Assembly (NCBI RefSeq): GCF_042214795.1
Contig: NZ_CP090177.1
Span: forward strand, 1,984,001-2,048,000
Direction: 5' to 3'
Origin: Arcobacter iocasae
GTDB taxonomy: Bacteria; Campylobacterota; Campylobacteria; Campylobacterales; Arcobacteraceae
DNA length: 64,000 nucleotides
Both the position numbers and the translations under genes were made by a program. The notes beneath the pieces are model-generated. The model worked only from the letters and a program-made list of their open reading frames with translations, made no database searches and had not been told where the DNA came from. Positions 8,808 through 17,007 of the stretch are shown one piece after another. Each line of letters begins with the position of its first letter. Position 1 is the first letter of the stretch.

Positions 8808-9375
8808 TAATTTTGTAGCAAAAGAGGGAAGAGTATATATTTATATCTCTTTTGCTATTTTTGTATTTTCATATTTGTTTATATGTGATACATTGGCTTT
8901 TATAACTTTTGTAATAACATTATTTCTAATATTTATTTATAGAAATAATTTAAAAATAAAAGTAAAAGTTGATTCTTTAGTTTCTCCCATAAGTGGGGAA
9001 ATTATTGCAATTGATAAATTAAATTCTCAAAATATAGTATATGTAAATGTAGGAATATTGGATTCTCACATATTAATTGCTCCAAAAGATTCTTTATTTA
9101 AAGAAGAATTTCATAGAAATGGCCTTAACTTTTGTACAAATAGTTATAAAGCAAAAGAATTAAATGAAAAAAGAGTATTAAAATTTGATGATATTAGATT
9201 AGAATTGATATCTGGAAGATTTAATATTTCACATGAATTTAACAATGTGGGAAATGTAAAACAATATGATAAAATAGGTGTTTTTATAAATGGTATTGTA
9301 AAAATTTATATTCCATCTTCTTATCCTTTAAATCTAAAATTTGCACAAAAATTAAAAGTAGGAGAAGTTTTATAA
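8800..9375 (+). CDS. Phosphatidylserine decarboxylase-related protein, probably not catalytic
   Basis: The 191-residue protein starts at an ATG overlapping the ftsH end, after GAGAAAAAAG. Two membrane segments (about residues 10-45) precede a domain with the Psd landmark LVSPISGEIIAIDK. In active Psd enzymes the C-terminal part contains a (L/F)GS(T/S) self-cleavage site that gives the pyruvoyl cofactor. Here the matching stretch is GVFINGIVKIYIP, with no serine. It is therefore probably a degenerate or non-pyruvoyl member. No pssA lies beside it. The gene follows ftsH directly and ends 9 bases before the leu leader promoter. Confidence 0.7.
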   Translation: MINNFVAKEGRVYIYISFAIFVFSYLFICDTLAFITFVITLFLIFIYRNNLKIKVKVDSLVSPISGEIIAIDKLNSQNIVYVNVGILDSHILIAPKDSLFKEEFHRNGLNFCTNSYKAKELNEKRVLKFDDIRLELISGRFNISHEFNNVGNVKQYDKIGVFINGIVKIYIPSSYPLNLKFAQKLKVGEVL

Positions 9376-9383
9376 ACTTTTCC

Positions 9384-9412
9384 TTGACAAATCATATTTT
9401 ATAAAATATAAT
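9384..9412 (+). promoter_or_regulatory. Consensus sigma-70 promoter of the leu leader
   Basis: TTGACA at 9384-9389 and TATAAT at 9407-9412 are separated by exactly 17 bases, a perfect match to the vegetative consensus. Transcription would begin near 9419, about 20 bases before the leader ATG at 9441. A second TATAAT lies at about 9580-9585 closer to leuA. Confidence 0.85.
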
Positions 9413-9440
9413 TATCTTCTAAACTTAATAGGAGAGCGTA

Positions 9441-9518
9441 ATGAAAAATATTGATTTTTTCAAAAATAATTTTACCAAAAGTACAAATTCTCAACTTCTC
9501 CTCAAAAACTTCCTCTAA
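9441..9518 (+). CDS. Putative leucine leader peptide (attenuator) upstream of leuA
   Basis: A 25-codon ORF starts at ATG after AGGAG with normal spacing, behind a perfect promoter. It ends in NSQLLLKNFL-stop, with three consecutive Leu codons (CTT CTC CTC) and a final CTC. In this AT-rich genome Leu is almost always TTA, so a cluster of CTC codons is striking. No other gene lies between it and leuA 91 bases downstream. AAAAACTT at 9504-9511 can pair with AAGTTTTT at 9553-9560, which is followed by a T-rich tract, so an alternative or terminator structure is possible though weak. This is the layout of a ribosome-mediated leu attenuator, inferred from position and codons. Confidence 0.65.
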   Translation: MKNIDFFKNNFTKSTNSQLLLKNFL

Positions 9519-9609
9519 CATTTATTATATAAATACAATTTAATTCCCGTACAAGTTTTTCTTTTATTTAAAAAAAGATATAATATGCCCAATTTACAAA
9601 GGTTACAAG

Positions 9610-11163
9610 ATGGATAAAAATAGAATTATAGTATTAGATACAACATTAAGAGATGGGGAACAAAGCCCTGGTTGTTCTATGAATACTGATGAAAAGATTA
9701 AAGTTGCTTTGCAATTAGAAAAGTTAGGAGTTGATGTTATTGAAGCTGGTTTTGCAGCAGCTAGTCCTGGGGATTTTGATGCTGTTTCAAGAATAGCTGA
9801 AGTTGTTAAAAACTCAAGTATTTGTTCTTTAAGTAGAGCAATTGAAAATGATATTAAACAATCAGGATTAGCAGTGCAAAAAGCTGCAATGCACAGAATT
9901 CATACTTTTATTGCAACTTCTCCAATTCATATGAAATATAAATTAAAAATGAGTGAAGCTGAAGTTATCAAAAGAGCTGTTCATGCAGTTGAATATGCAA
10001 GAACATTCGTTGATGATGTAGAGTTTTCTTTAGAAGATGCAGGAAGAAGTGATATATCTTTTATGAAAGAGGTTATGGATGCAGTAATTGCTGCAGGGGC
10101 AAGTACAATTAACTTACCAGATACTGTAGGATATAGATTACCAACAGAATTAGGTGCAATGGTAAAAGAATTAAGTGATTTTGCAGGAGATAGAGCAATA
10201 ATCTCAGTTCACAATCACAATGACTTAGGATTGGCAACAGCGAATACTTTAGCTGCTGTTTTAAATGGTGCTAGACAAATAGAAGTTACAGTTAATGGTT
10301 TGGGTGAGCGAGCAGGGAATTCTGCTTTAGAAGAGGCTGTAATGGCTATTAAAACTAGAAAAGATGCCTTTGGTGATTTATATACAAATATAAATACAAA
10401 AGAGATTTATCCATCATCTAGATTAGTAGCAACAATTACAGGTGTTGAACCACAACAAAATAAAGCTATTGTTGGTAAAAATGCATTTGCCCACGAAAGT
10501 GGAATTCACCAAGATGGTATGTTAAAAAATCAAGAAACATATGAAATCATGAAGCCTGAAGATATTGGTGTTTATAAAGACTCTAATTTAATCTTAGGAA
10601 AACATAGTGGGCGTGCTGCGTTTAGAGATAAAATAGAGCACTTAGGATTTGATAAGATTTCTGATGAAGAATTAAATACTGCATTTGAAAAATTTAAAGC
10701 CTTAGCTGATAAGAAAAAAGATGTTACAGATGATGATATTAGAATGTTAGTTACAGATGAGTCATTAAATCATGACAAAACTTATGAATTAGTTGGATTA
10801 CAAATTTCTGATTGTTCATCTGGAACTCCAATGGCATCTGTATCAATCAAATATAAAGATGAAGTTATGATTGAGGCAAATATTGGCAATGGTACGATGG
10901 ATGCAATTTTCAAAACTATTGATAGACTTACAGGGTATAGTGGTGAGTTACAAAGTTATAATGTAACTTCAGTTACTGAAGGTAAAGATGCCTTGGCAAA
11001 AGTAACTACAAGAGTTGTTTTTGATGAATCTTCACCATCATTTGTAGGGCATGGTTTGAGTATTGATACTATGCTTGCAACTGCAAAAGCATACTTAGGT
11101 GCACTTAATTCATACCTTTCTCAAAAAGAAAGATTATCTAAAAACAATGAACATCAAATTTAA
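9610..11163 (+). CDS. leuA: 2-isopropylmalate synthase
   Basis: LeuA condenses 2-oxoisovalerate with acetyl-CoA, the first committed step of leucine synthesis. The 517-residue protein has DTTLRDGEQSPGCSM at the N-terminus, the metal-binding VHNHNDLGLATANT, GLGERAGNSALEE, and the C-terminal regulatory domain (after about residue 390) that senses leucine in the family. AAAGG lies 9 bases upstream of the ATG. Upstream are a putative leucine leader ORF and two possible promoters. Downstream a perfect palindrome at 11162-11187 serves as terminator, so the gene is monocistronic. Confidence 0.97.
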   Translation: MDKNRIIVLDTTLRDGEQSPGCSMNTDEKIKVALQLEKLGVDVIEAGFAAASPGDFDAVSRIAEVVKNSSICSLSRAIENDIKQSGLAVQKAAMHRIHTFIATSPIHMKYKLKMSEAEVIKRAVHAVEYARTFVDDVEFSLEDAGRSDISFMKEVMDAVIAAGASTINLPDTVGYRLPTELGAMVKELSDFAGDRAIISVHNHNDLGLATANTLAAVLNGARQIEVTVNGLGERAGNSALEEAVMAIKTRKDAFGDLYTNINTKEIYPSSRLVATITGVEPQQNKAIVGKNAFAHESGIHQDGMLKNQETYEIMKPEDIGVYKDSNLILGKHSGRAAFRDKIEHLGFDKISDEELNTAFEKFKALADKKKDVTDDDIRMLVTDESLNHDKTYELVGLQISDCSSGTPMASVSIKYKDEVMIEANIGNGTMDAIFKTIDRLTGYSGELQSYNVTSVTEGKDALAKVTTRVVFDESSPSFVGHGLSIDTMLATAKAYLGALNSYLSQKERLSKNNEHQI

Positions 11164-11187
11164 TATAAGAGATTAATCTCTTATATT
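11162..11187 (+). terminator. Palindromic terminator after leuA
   Basis: AATATAAGAGATT at 11162-11174 is followed directly by its exact reverse complement at 11175-11187, then ATTTCTTCTTT. It overlaps the leuA stop codon. The stem is AT-rich but perfect. Confidence 0.6.
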
Positions 11188-11277
11188 ATTTCTTCTTTAT
11201 AATTATCCTTTTAAAACTTTTATTTTATTTTATTTTGGTAATATAATATAAATTTAACAAAAGGTGCGCTTTAAACT

Positions 11278-13269
11278 ATGATGCAGTTTAACTTTTTCTT
11301 GAAATTATTAAAAGATTCATTCAGAGATCTTCTTCCAATAATTTTAGTAATTTTATTTTTTCAATTAGCAATTTTACAAACAGTACCACCAGGGTGGATA
11401 TCAACAAGTATTGGTTTGATTATTGTAGGTGTTGGACTTGCAATCTTTTTACAAGGTTTGGAAATAGGAATATTTCCAGTTGGGGAAAGCCTTGCTAGAG
11501 ATTTTGCAAAATCTGGATGGACAATTTGGATTTTAATATTTGGATTTATGATAGGTTTTGGTACAACCATTGCCGAACCAGCACTTGCTGTAATTGCAGA
11601 TAAGGCAGCTTCAATTTCTAGTGGTAGAATTGATGCTTCTGTTTTACGGTTTGTTGTTGCTGGTTCTGTTGGATTTGCAATTTTACTTGGTGTTTATAGA
11701 ATAATAAAAGGTCATCCAATTCACTATTACATAATAGTAGGATATCTTTTTGTTGTAAGTATTACATTTTTTGCTCCAAAAGAAATTATTGGGCTTGCAT
11801 ACGATTTAGGTGGAGTTACAACTTCAACTGTAACCGTTCCACTTGTTGCAGCTCTTGGTATTGGATTAGCTTCAAATATAAAAGGACGAAATCCTGTAAT
11901 TGATGGATTTGGACTTATTGCTTTTGCTTCACTTACTCCTATGATTTTTGTTCAAATCTATGGAATAGCTGTTTATTCTTTAGTTGATGCAAAAGATGTG
12001 GCCGAAGTGGTAATTAATCCAATTATCTCTTCACCAAAAGATATAACAGTAAGTTCTGTAATAATGGGAATAATAGCAGTTATAAAAGATGTAACGCCAA
12101 TATTACTTATTATTTTATTTTTCCAATATGGTGTATTGAAAAAAAGTATTCAAAATATAAAAACTGTTTTTTTAGGATTTATTCTTGTTATTATTGGGTT
12201 ATATGCATTTATATTAGGATTAGAACTAGGGTTATTTAGCCTTGGTGAAACGATGGCTTATGAATTAACAAAAAGTAAGTCAGTATTAGTAATTTATGCA
12301 TTTGCATTTGCTATTGGATTTTCTACAACGATGGCAGAACCTGCACTTATGGCCATTGCAAAAAAAGCAAAAGAGATTAGTGATGGTAGAATAAATGATT
12401 TTGCACTAAGGTTATTTGTTGCACTTGGAGTTGCAATTGGTATTGCTCTTGGTGCATTTAGAATAGTTGATGGTGGACATATTCATTATTATATTATTGT
12501 AGGATATATTCTTGTTATAATATTAACTTTTATAGCACCAAAGTATATTATTCCTATAGCTTATGATAGTGGAGGAGTTACAACTTCAACAGTAACTGTT
12601 CCTTTGGTTGCAGCACTTGGAATTGGACTTGCAACAAATATTCCTGGAAGAAGCCCACTTATTGATGGTTTTGGACTTATTGCCTTTGCTTCATTATTTC
12701 CTATGATTACTGTTATGCTTTATGGGATATTAACAGAAAAACTTGGGGTTAAATCAGATACTCAAATTGAAGCTGAAAATATCTTACGAGACAATTTAGT
12801 TGATGCTGAGAATATGGATTTAGCAACTGTAAATATTGATGGAAGTAATAGAAGACACTCATTACCGATGGATTTTTATGCGGTTGCAATAATAGTTCCA
12901 AAAGATAAAAAAATAGATGCCATTCAAGCAGCTAGTAAAGCTGGTGCAAATGGCGTTACAGTCTTAAGAGCAGATGGTATGGGACTTGGAAAAATGCACA
13001 ATTTTTATAGAACATCTTTTGAAGCAAATGATTCTTTACTTCTGTTTTTATTGCCAAAAGCTAGGGTAAATCCTGTAATAAAATCAATTATTCATTCCCT
13101 TCATATAACAACAGAAGGAAAAGGTATCGCTTTTGCTTTTCCTTTAACTCATATGAAAGGGATTAGTTTAAGTAGACATGATATTTTTCAAAATAGAAAA
13201 GATAGAAAAGATGAAAATGAAGAAAATAAAGAAGAAGAATTAATAAAAGAAGATGAAAGTAATAAATAA
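11278..13269 (+). CDS. Duplicated DUF1538 membrane protein with C-terminal P-II-like domain
   Basis: The 663-residue inner-membrane protein is an internal duplication. Residues of about 1-235 and 255-485 each carry many membrane spans and end in an almost identical block beginning GGVTTSTVTVPLVAALGIGLA and containing IDGFGLIAFASL. Each half also has a GFxTTxAEPAL motif. After the second half, residues of about 520-630 (DFYAVAIIVPKDK, then GANGVTVLRADGMG) look like a P-II/GlnB-like sensor domain. The tail is very acidic. DUF1538 proteins are thought to be transporters; the substrate is unknown. A TATAAT-type promoter precedes it, and the next gene overlaps it by 17 bases. Confidence 0.85.
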   Translation: MMQFNFFLKLLKDSFRDLLPIILVILFFQLAILQTVPPGWISTSIGLIIVGVGLAIFLQGLEIGIFPVGESLARDFAKSGWTIWILIFGFMIGFGTTIAEPALAVIADKAASISSGRIDASVLRFVVAGSVGFAILLGVYRIIKGHPIHYYIIVGYLFVVSITFFAPKEIIGLAYDLGGVTTSTVTVPLVAALGIGLASNIKGRNPVIDGFGLIAFASLTPMIFVQIYGIAVYSLVDAKDVAEVVINPIISSPKDITVSSVIMGIIAVIKDVTPILLIILFFQYGVLKKSIQNIKTVFLGFILVIIGLYAFILGLELGLFSLGETMAYELTKSKSVLVIYAFAFAIGFSTTMAEPALMAIAKKAKEISDGRINDFALRLFVALGVAIGIALGAFRIVDGGHIHYYIIVGYILVIILTFIAPKYIIPIAYDSGGVTTSTVTVPLVAALGIGLATNIPGRSPLIDGFGLIAFASLFPMITVMLYGILTEKLGVKSDTQIEAENILRDNLVDAENMDLATVNIDGSNRRHSLPMDFYAVAIIVPKDKKIDAIQAASKAGANGVTVLRADGMGLGKMHNFYRTSFEANDSLLLFLLPKARVNPVIKSIIHSLHITTEGKGIAFAFPLTHMKGISLSRHDIFQNRKDRKDENEENKEEELIKEDESNK

Positions 13270-13585
13270 TTTAGAACAAATTAAAGAGAAGATAACTTCG
13301 AAAGAGGCTTTGATTATATACTTCTCTTCTAAAAGTTGTTCAGTGTGTAAAGTGTTAAAACCAAAAATAGAAAAAGAAATTTCAACTTATTTCGATAAAA
13401 TTAGTTTTTTCGAAATAAAAATTGATGAGAGCTTAGAAATAAGTTCTTATTTTTCAGTATTTCAAGCTCCTACAATTTTATTTTACCTTGATGGGAAAGA
13501 GTTTTTAAGAGAAGGAAAAAATATAAGCATAAGCGCTTTTATAAATGCAATAAAAAGACCTTATGAGATGCTTTATGGAGAATAA
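13253..13585 (+). CDS. Thioredoxin-family protein
   Basis: The 110-residue protein has the thioredoxin fold order, with active site SCSVCK at about residues 28-33 and the cis-proline region FQAPTILFYLDG. It has no signal peptide, so it acts in the cytoplasm. CSVC differs from the CGPC of housekeeping thioredoxin and resembles co-chaperone or bacilliredoxin-like members. It overlaps the DUF1538 gene by 17 bases and abuts the haem-binding gene, so it belongs to a four-gene run ending in mutS7. The substrate is not known. Confidence 0.85.
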   Translation: MKVINNLEQIKEKITSKEALIIYFSSKSCSVCKVLKPKIEKEISTYFDKISFFEIKIDESLEISSYFSVFQAPTILFYLDGKEFLREGKNISISAFINAIKRPYEMLYGE

Positions 13586-14005
13586 ATGAAAATTACTATT
13601 TTAATATTTTTTGTAGTTTTGCTTTTAATGCAAGCAATACAAATAGATAAAACAAACCCTGTTATTGATAAATCTTTAGAAATTCAAACCCCAAAAGAGG
13701 TTAAAGTTTTACTTAAAAATGCTTGTTATGACTGCCATTCAAGTGAAACTATTTGGCCATGGTATAGCTCAATTGCACCTGGATCTTGGATAATAGAAGG
13801 ACATGTAGTTGATGGAAGAAAAGCATTAGATTTTAGCAAATGGGCAAATTATACAAAAGAAGAAAAAGAAAAAAAACTTAAAGAAATCTATAGAACAGCA
13901 TATGCTGCTATGCCTTTGGCTAGTTACACTTGGATACATAAAGAAGCTAATTTGACAAAAGAACAAAGAGAATTAATAAGAGAATGGACAGGAGTTAGAA
14001 GATAG
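13586..14005 (+). CDS. Exported haem-binding-domain protein (single CxxCH)
   Basis: The 139-residue protein has an N-terminal hydrophobic segment (residues 3-18) that is a signal or anchor. It then carries CYDCHSSE with WPWYSSIAPGSW, and later MPLASYTW, the pattern of the haem-binding domain family (Haem_bd). Haem would be attached covalently at CxxCH in the periplasm, with the methionine at MPL a likely sixth ligand. It follows the thioredoxin gene without a gap, and its TAG stop overlaps the GTG start of mutS7. Its partner in electron transfer is not evident here. Confidence 0.82.
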   Translation: MKITILIFFVVLLLMQAIQIDKTNPVIDKSLEIQTPKEVKVLLKNACYDCHSSETIWPWYSSIAPGSWIIEGHVVDGRKALDFSKWANYTKEEKEKKLKEIYRTAYAAMPLASYTWIHKEANLTKEQRELIREWTGVRR

Positions 14006-16968
14006 TGGTAAACGCTGAGCTTAATGAACTTTTACAAGATAAAAAAGAACTTCTAACAATAACTTATTTTAAGCTTCAAAAAAAGTTTGAAGAAAAATAT
14101 GGAGTAAATACTGTAGTTCTTATGGAAATAGGGACATTTTTTGAAGTTTATGAAGTAAATAATGAAGAAGAACAAATAGGTAAAGCAAAAGAGATTGCTG
14201 AGCTTTTAAATATACAATTGACAAGAAAAAACAAGGCAATTTTAGAAAACTCTAAAGAGAATCCAATCATGGCAGGTGTCCCTGCAATTTCACTAGAAAA
14301 ACATCTTGCTAGAATAATTGGTGAACAAAAATATACAGTTGTATTAATAAGACAAAAAGGTCTTCCTCCTAAAGTTAGCAGGTATATTGATACAGTTGTA
14401 AGTCCTGGGACAAACTTTGATTTTGTGATTGATCAAGATGAAAATAATATTACTTCTCTTACAATTGATTGTAATAAGGGAATCTTTTCTGTTGGTTATA
14501 GTGCCATTGATGTTACAACTGGAAAATGTTATTACAATGAAGTTCATGGAACAAGTGAAGACAAAAACTTTGCCCTTGATGAGTGTTTCAATTATATGAA
14601 TATGCATAAAACAAACGAGGTAGTTGTCTCATTTTGTGATAAAGGAATTAATCAAAAAGAGATAATAGAATACCTTGAATTATCTCACAAAACCTTTCAT
14701 ATAAGTTCATTTAGACCAAAAATTGTTTATCAAAATGAACTATTTAAAAATGTATTTAATATAGAATCACTTCTAACTTCAATAGAACATCTTGATATGG
14801 AAAGAGTACCTTTAGCTACTGAATCACTAGCGGTGTTGATTGATTTTGTGATTGGACATGATGCGAAGATTATTCAAAAACTATCTTTCCCTCAAAAACT
14901 AGATATTAGTAGATATATTTATCTTGGAAATAATGCCCTAGAGCAATTAAATATAATAGAAACTTCACATAATCCATCTTTAATAAAAATCATAAACAAT
15001 ACTTCAACTGCTATGGGAAAAAGACTTTTAAAAGAGAGACTCACTCATCCTGTTAAAGATGAAAAAGAGTTGTTAAGACGATTTGCTTTATCAAAAGAGT
15101 TGTATGATTATCACACTCCAATTGAGAGCGAGTTAGCAAATATTTATGATATAGAAAGATTAACTAGAAGAATTAAACTCTCAAGACTTCATCCCTTTGA
15201 ATTAAACTACTTATATGACTCTCTTCTTAGTATTAAAGAAGTAGTGGCTTTCATGGAAAACTATAAGTTTTTCACAGCACCTTGCTCATCTGCTGAGTTA
15301 CAGATGTTTATTGATTCTATTGATTCTACTTTTGATTTATCTATTAGTGGTAAGTATATGCTAAAAGATGTGGAAGCAAATATGATTTGTGAAGGAATCA
15401 ATACAAAAATTGATGAGCTTACAAATGAAAATAAAAAATTAGTAGATAAATTAGATATTTTAAGAGTGCATATATTAGGATTCTTAAAATCAAATGATCA
15501 AAACTTTGTTAGTATTCAAAGACTTGATAAAGAAGGTTTTTATTTAGGACTTACAAAAAGTAGATTTAATCTTATGAGAGAAGAGCTTTTAAATTCACAT
15601 TTAATAATTGATGATGAGCTACTTTTATTTAAAGATTTTAAAATAAAAGTTCAAACAAACTCTGTAAAAATAACTTGTAAACTAACAGAGGATATCTCAG
15701 ATAAATATGTTCATAATTTAAGAAAAATCATTGAGCTAAATAAACTTGTTTTTAAAGATAAACTTGTGGAATTTGAGAAAAATTTCGCAGTTTTATTAGA
15801 AGAATTAGTTCAATTTATTGCTGAAATTGATTTAACAGTATCAAATATAAAAACAGCAAAAAAACATAATTATTCACCTCCTAAAATAGTAAAAACAAAA
15901 GATAATGAGAGTTTTATTGAACTTATAGATTTAAGACATCCAATAATTGAGCATGGAGAAGAGCAGGGAATTTATGTACCTAATGATGTTATTTTAGGGG
16001 AGCTTAGTCTTGCAAGTGATGAATACAAAAATAATGTAATCATCAAAAACTCAAATCCAATAAATATGTTCAATAATAAAATGCATGGTGTTTTACTTTA
16101 TGGAATAAATTCAAGTGGAAAATCTTCACTTATGAAATCAATAGGAATTGCAGTAATTTTGGCACAAGCTGGATTTTATGTACCGTGTAAATCAATGAGA
16201 TTCTCTATTTTTGATGCAGTATTTACAAGAATTTCTGGGGCTGATAATATTGCAAAAGGTTTATCTTCTTTTGCAGTTGAGATGTTAGAACTTAAAAATA
16301 TATTTAATCGAGCTACAAAAAATTCTTTAGTTTTAGGTGATGAGATAAGTCATAGTACTGAAACTATGAGTGGAGTTAGTATTGTGGCAAGTGCCATATT
16401 AAAATTAGCAAAATTAGAATCGATTTTTATGTTTGCTACACATTTACATCAACTACCTGAACTTCCAGAAATAGAAAAACTAAAAAATATAATATGTCTA
16501 CATTTATCAGTTATGTACGAAGATAGTGAAGATAAACTTATATTTAATAGAAAACTTCAATATGGAAGTGGAAGTAGTATGTATGGTTTAGAGTATGCTA
16601 AATCACTTCATATGGATAAAGAGTTTCTTAGAATGGCAAATGATATAAGAAAAAAACTAACCGATGATTATGAACCAATTGAAAGAATCTCACAAAGAAA
16701 AACTTCAAAATACAATAAAGACCTTATTGTTTCTACTTGTGTAATATGTGGAAAAAATGTTGACGATGTTCACCATATAAAAGAGCAAGCAAGGGCAAAT
16801 AAAGATGGCTTTATAGGTCATGTAAATGCAAATCATAAATATAATTTAATTCCTCTATGTAAAGAACATCATAAAATGGTACATGAGGGTAAAATAAATG
16901 TAAATGGATTTATAGCTACTTCAAAAGGTTTGGAATTGCATTATACGATGGTAGATGAAGAAAAATAA
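14005..16968 (+). CDS. MutS7-type DNA mismatch-repair family protein with HNH nuclease
   Basis: The 987-residue protein starts with GTG overlapping the previous stop codon. Residues of about 15-115 are a MutS domain I with FFEVYE, close to the mismatch-reading F-x-E motif. Connector, lever and clamp regions follow. The ATPase has the P-loop GINSSGKSS near residue 700 and Walker B LVLGDEISHSTE. After about residue 910 comes an HNH nuclease: CVICGK, VHHIKEQ, HKYNLIPLCKEHHKMVHEG. This architecture is known as MutS7, found in Campylobacterota, giant viruses and octocoral mitochondria. It may cut DNA itself without MutL; this is inference from the fusion. Confidence 0.93.
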   Translation: MVNAELNELLQDKKELLTITYFKLQKKFEEKYGVNTVVLMEIGTFFEVYEVNNEEEQIGKAKEIAELLNIQLTRKNKAILENSKENPIMAGVPAISLEKHLARIIGEQKYTVVLIRQKGLPPKVSRYIDTVVSPGTNFDFVIDQDENNITSLTIDCNKGIFSVGYSAIDVTTGKCYYNEVHGTSEDKNFALDECFNYMNMHKTNEVVVSFCDKGINQKEIIEYLELSHKTFHISSFRPKIVYQNELFKNVFNIESLLTSIEHLDMERVPLATESLAVLIDFVIGHDAKIIQKLSFPQKLDISRYIYLGNNALEQLNIIETSHNPSLIKIINNTSTAMGKRLLKERLTHPVKDEKELLRRFALSKELYDYHTPIESELANIYDIERLTRRIKLSRLHPFELNYLYDSLLSIKEVVAFMENYKFFTAPCSSAELQMFIDSIDSTFDLSISGKYMLKDVEANMICEGINTKIDELTNENKKLVDKLDILRVHILGFLKSNDQNFVSIQRLDKEGFYLGLTKSRFNLMREELLNSHLIIDDELLLFKDFKIKVQTNSVKITCKLTEDISDKYVHNLRKIIELNKLVFKDKLVEFEKNFAVLLEELVQFIAEIDLTVSNIKTAKKHNYSPPKIVKTKDNESFIELIDLRHPIIEHGEEQGIYVPNDVILGELSLASDEYKNNVIIKNSNPINMFNNKMHGVLLYGINSSGKSSLMKSIGIAVILAQAGFYVPCKSMRFSIFDAVFTRISGADNIAKGLSSFAVEMLELKNIFNRATKNSLVLGDEISHSTETMSGVSIVASAILKLAKLESIFMFATHLHQLPELPEIEKLKNIICLHLSVMYEDSEDKLIFNRKLQYGSGSSMYGLEYAKSLHMDKEFLRMANDIRKKLTDDYEPIERISQRKTSKYNKDLIVSTCVICGKNVDDVHHIKEQARANKDGFIGHVNANHKYNLIPLCKEHHKMVHEGKINVNGFIATSKGLELHYTMVDEEK

Positions 16969-16993
16969 CATAGACTCTTAAGTCTATGTTATT
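16964..16993. terminator. Bidirectional terminator between mutS7 and the ethanolamine genes
   Basis: AATAACATAGACT at 16964-16976 and its exact complement at 16981-16993 enclose CTTA. The convergent genes mutS7 (plus) and eat (minus, ending at 17008) flank it, and A/T runs lie on both sides, so it can end transcripts from both. Confidence 0.75.
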
Positions 16994-17007
16994 TGATTAT
17001 AAATTTA

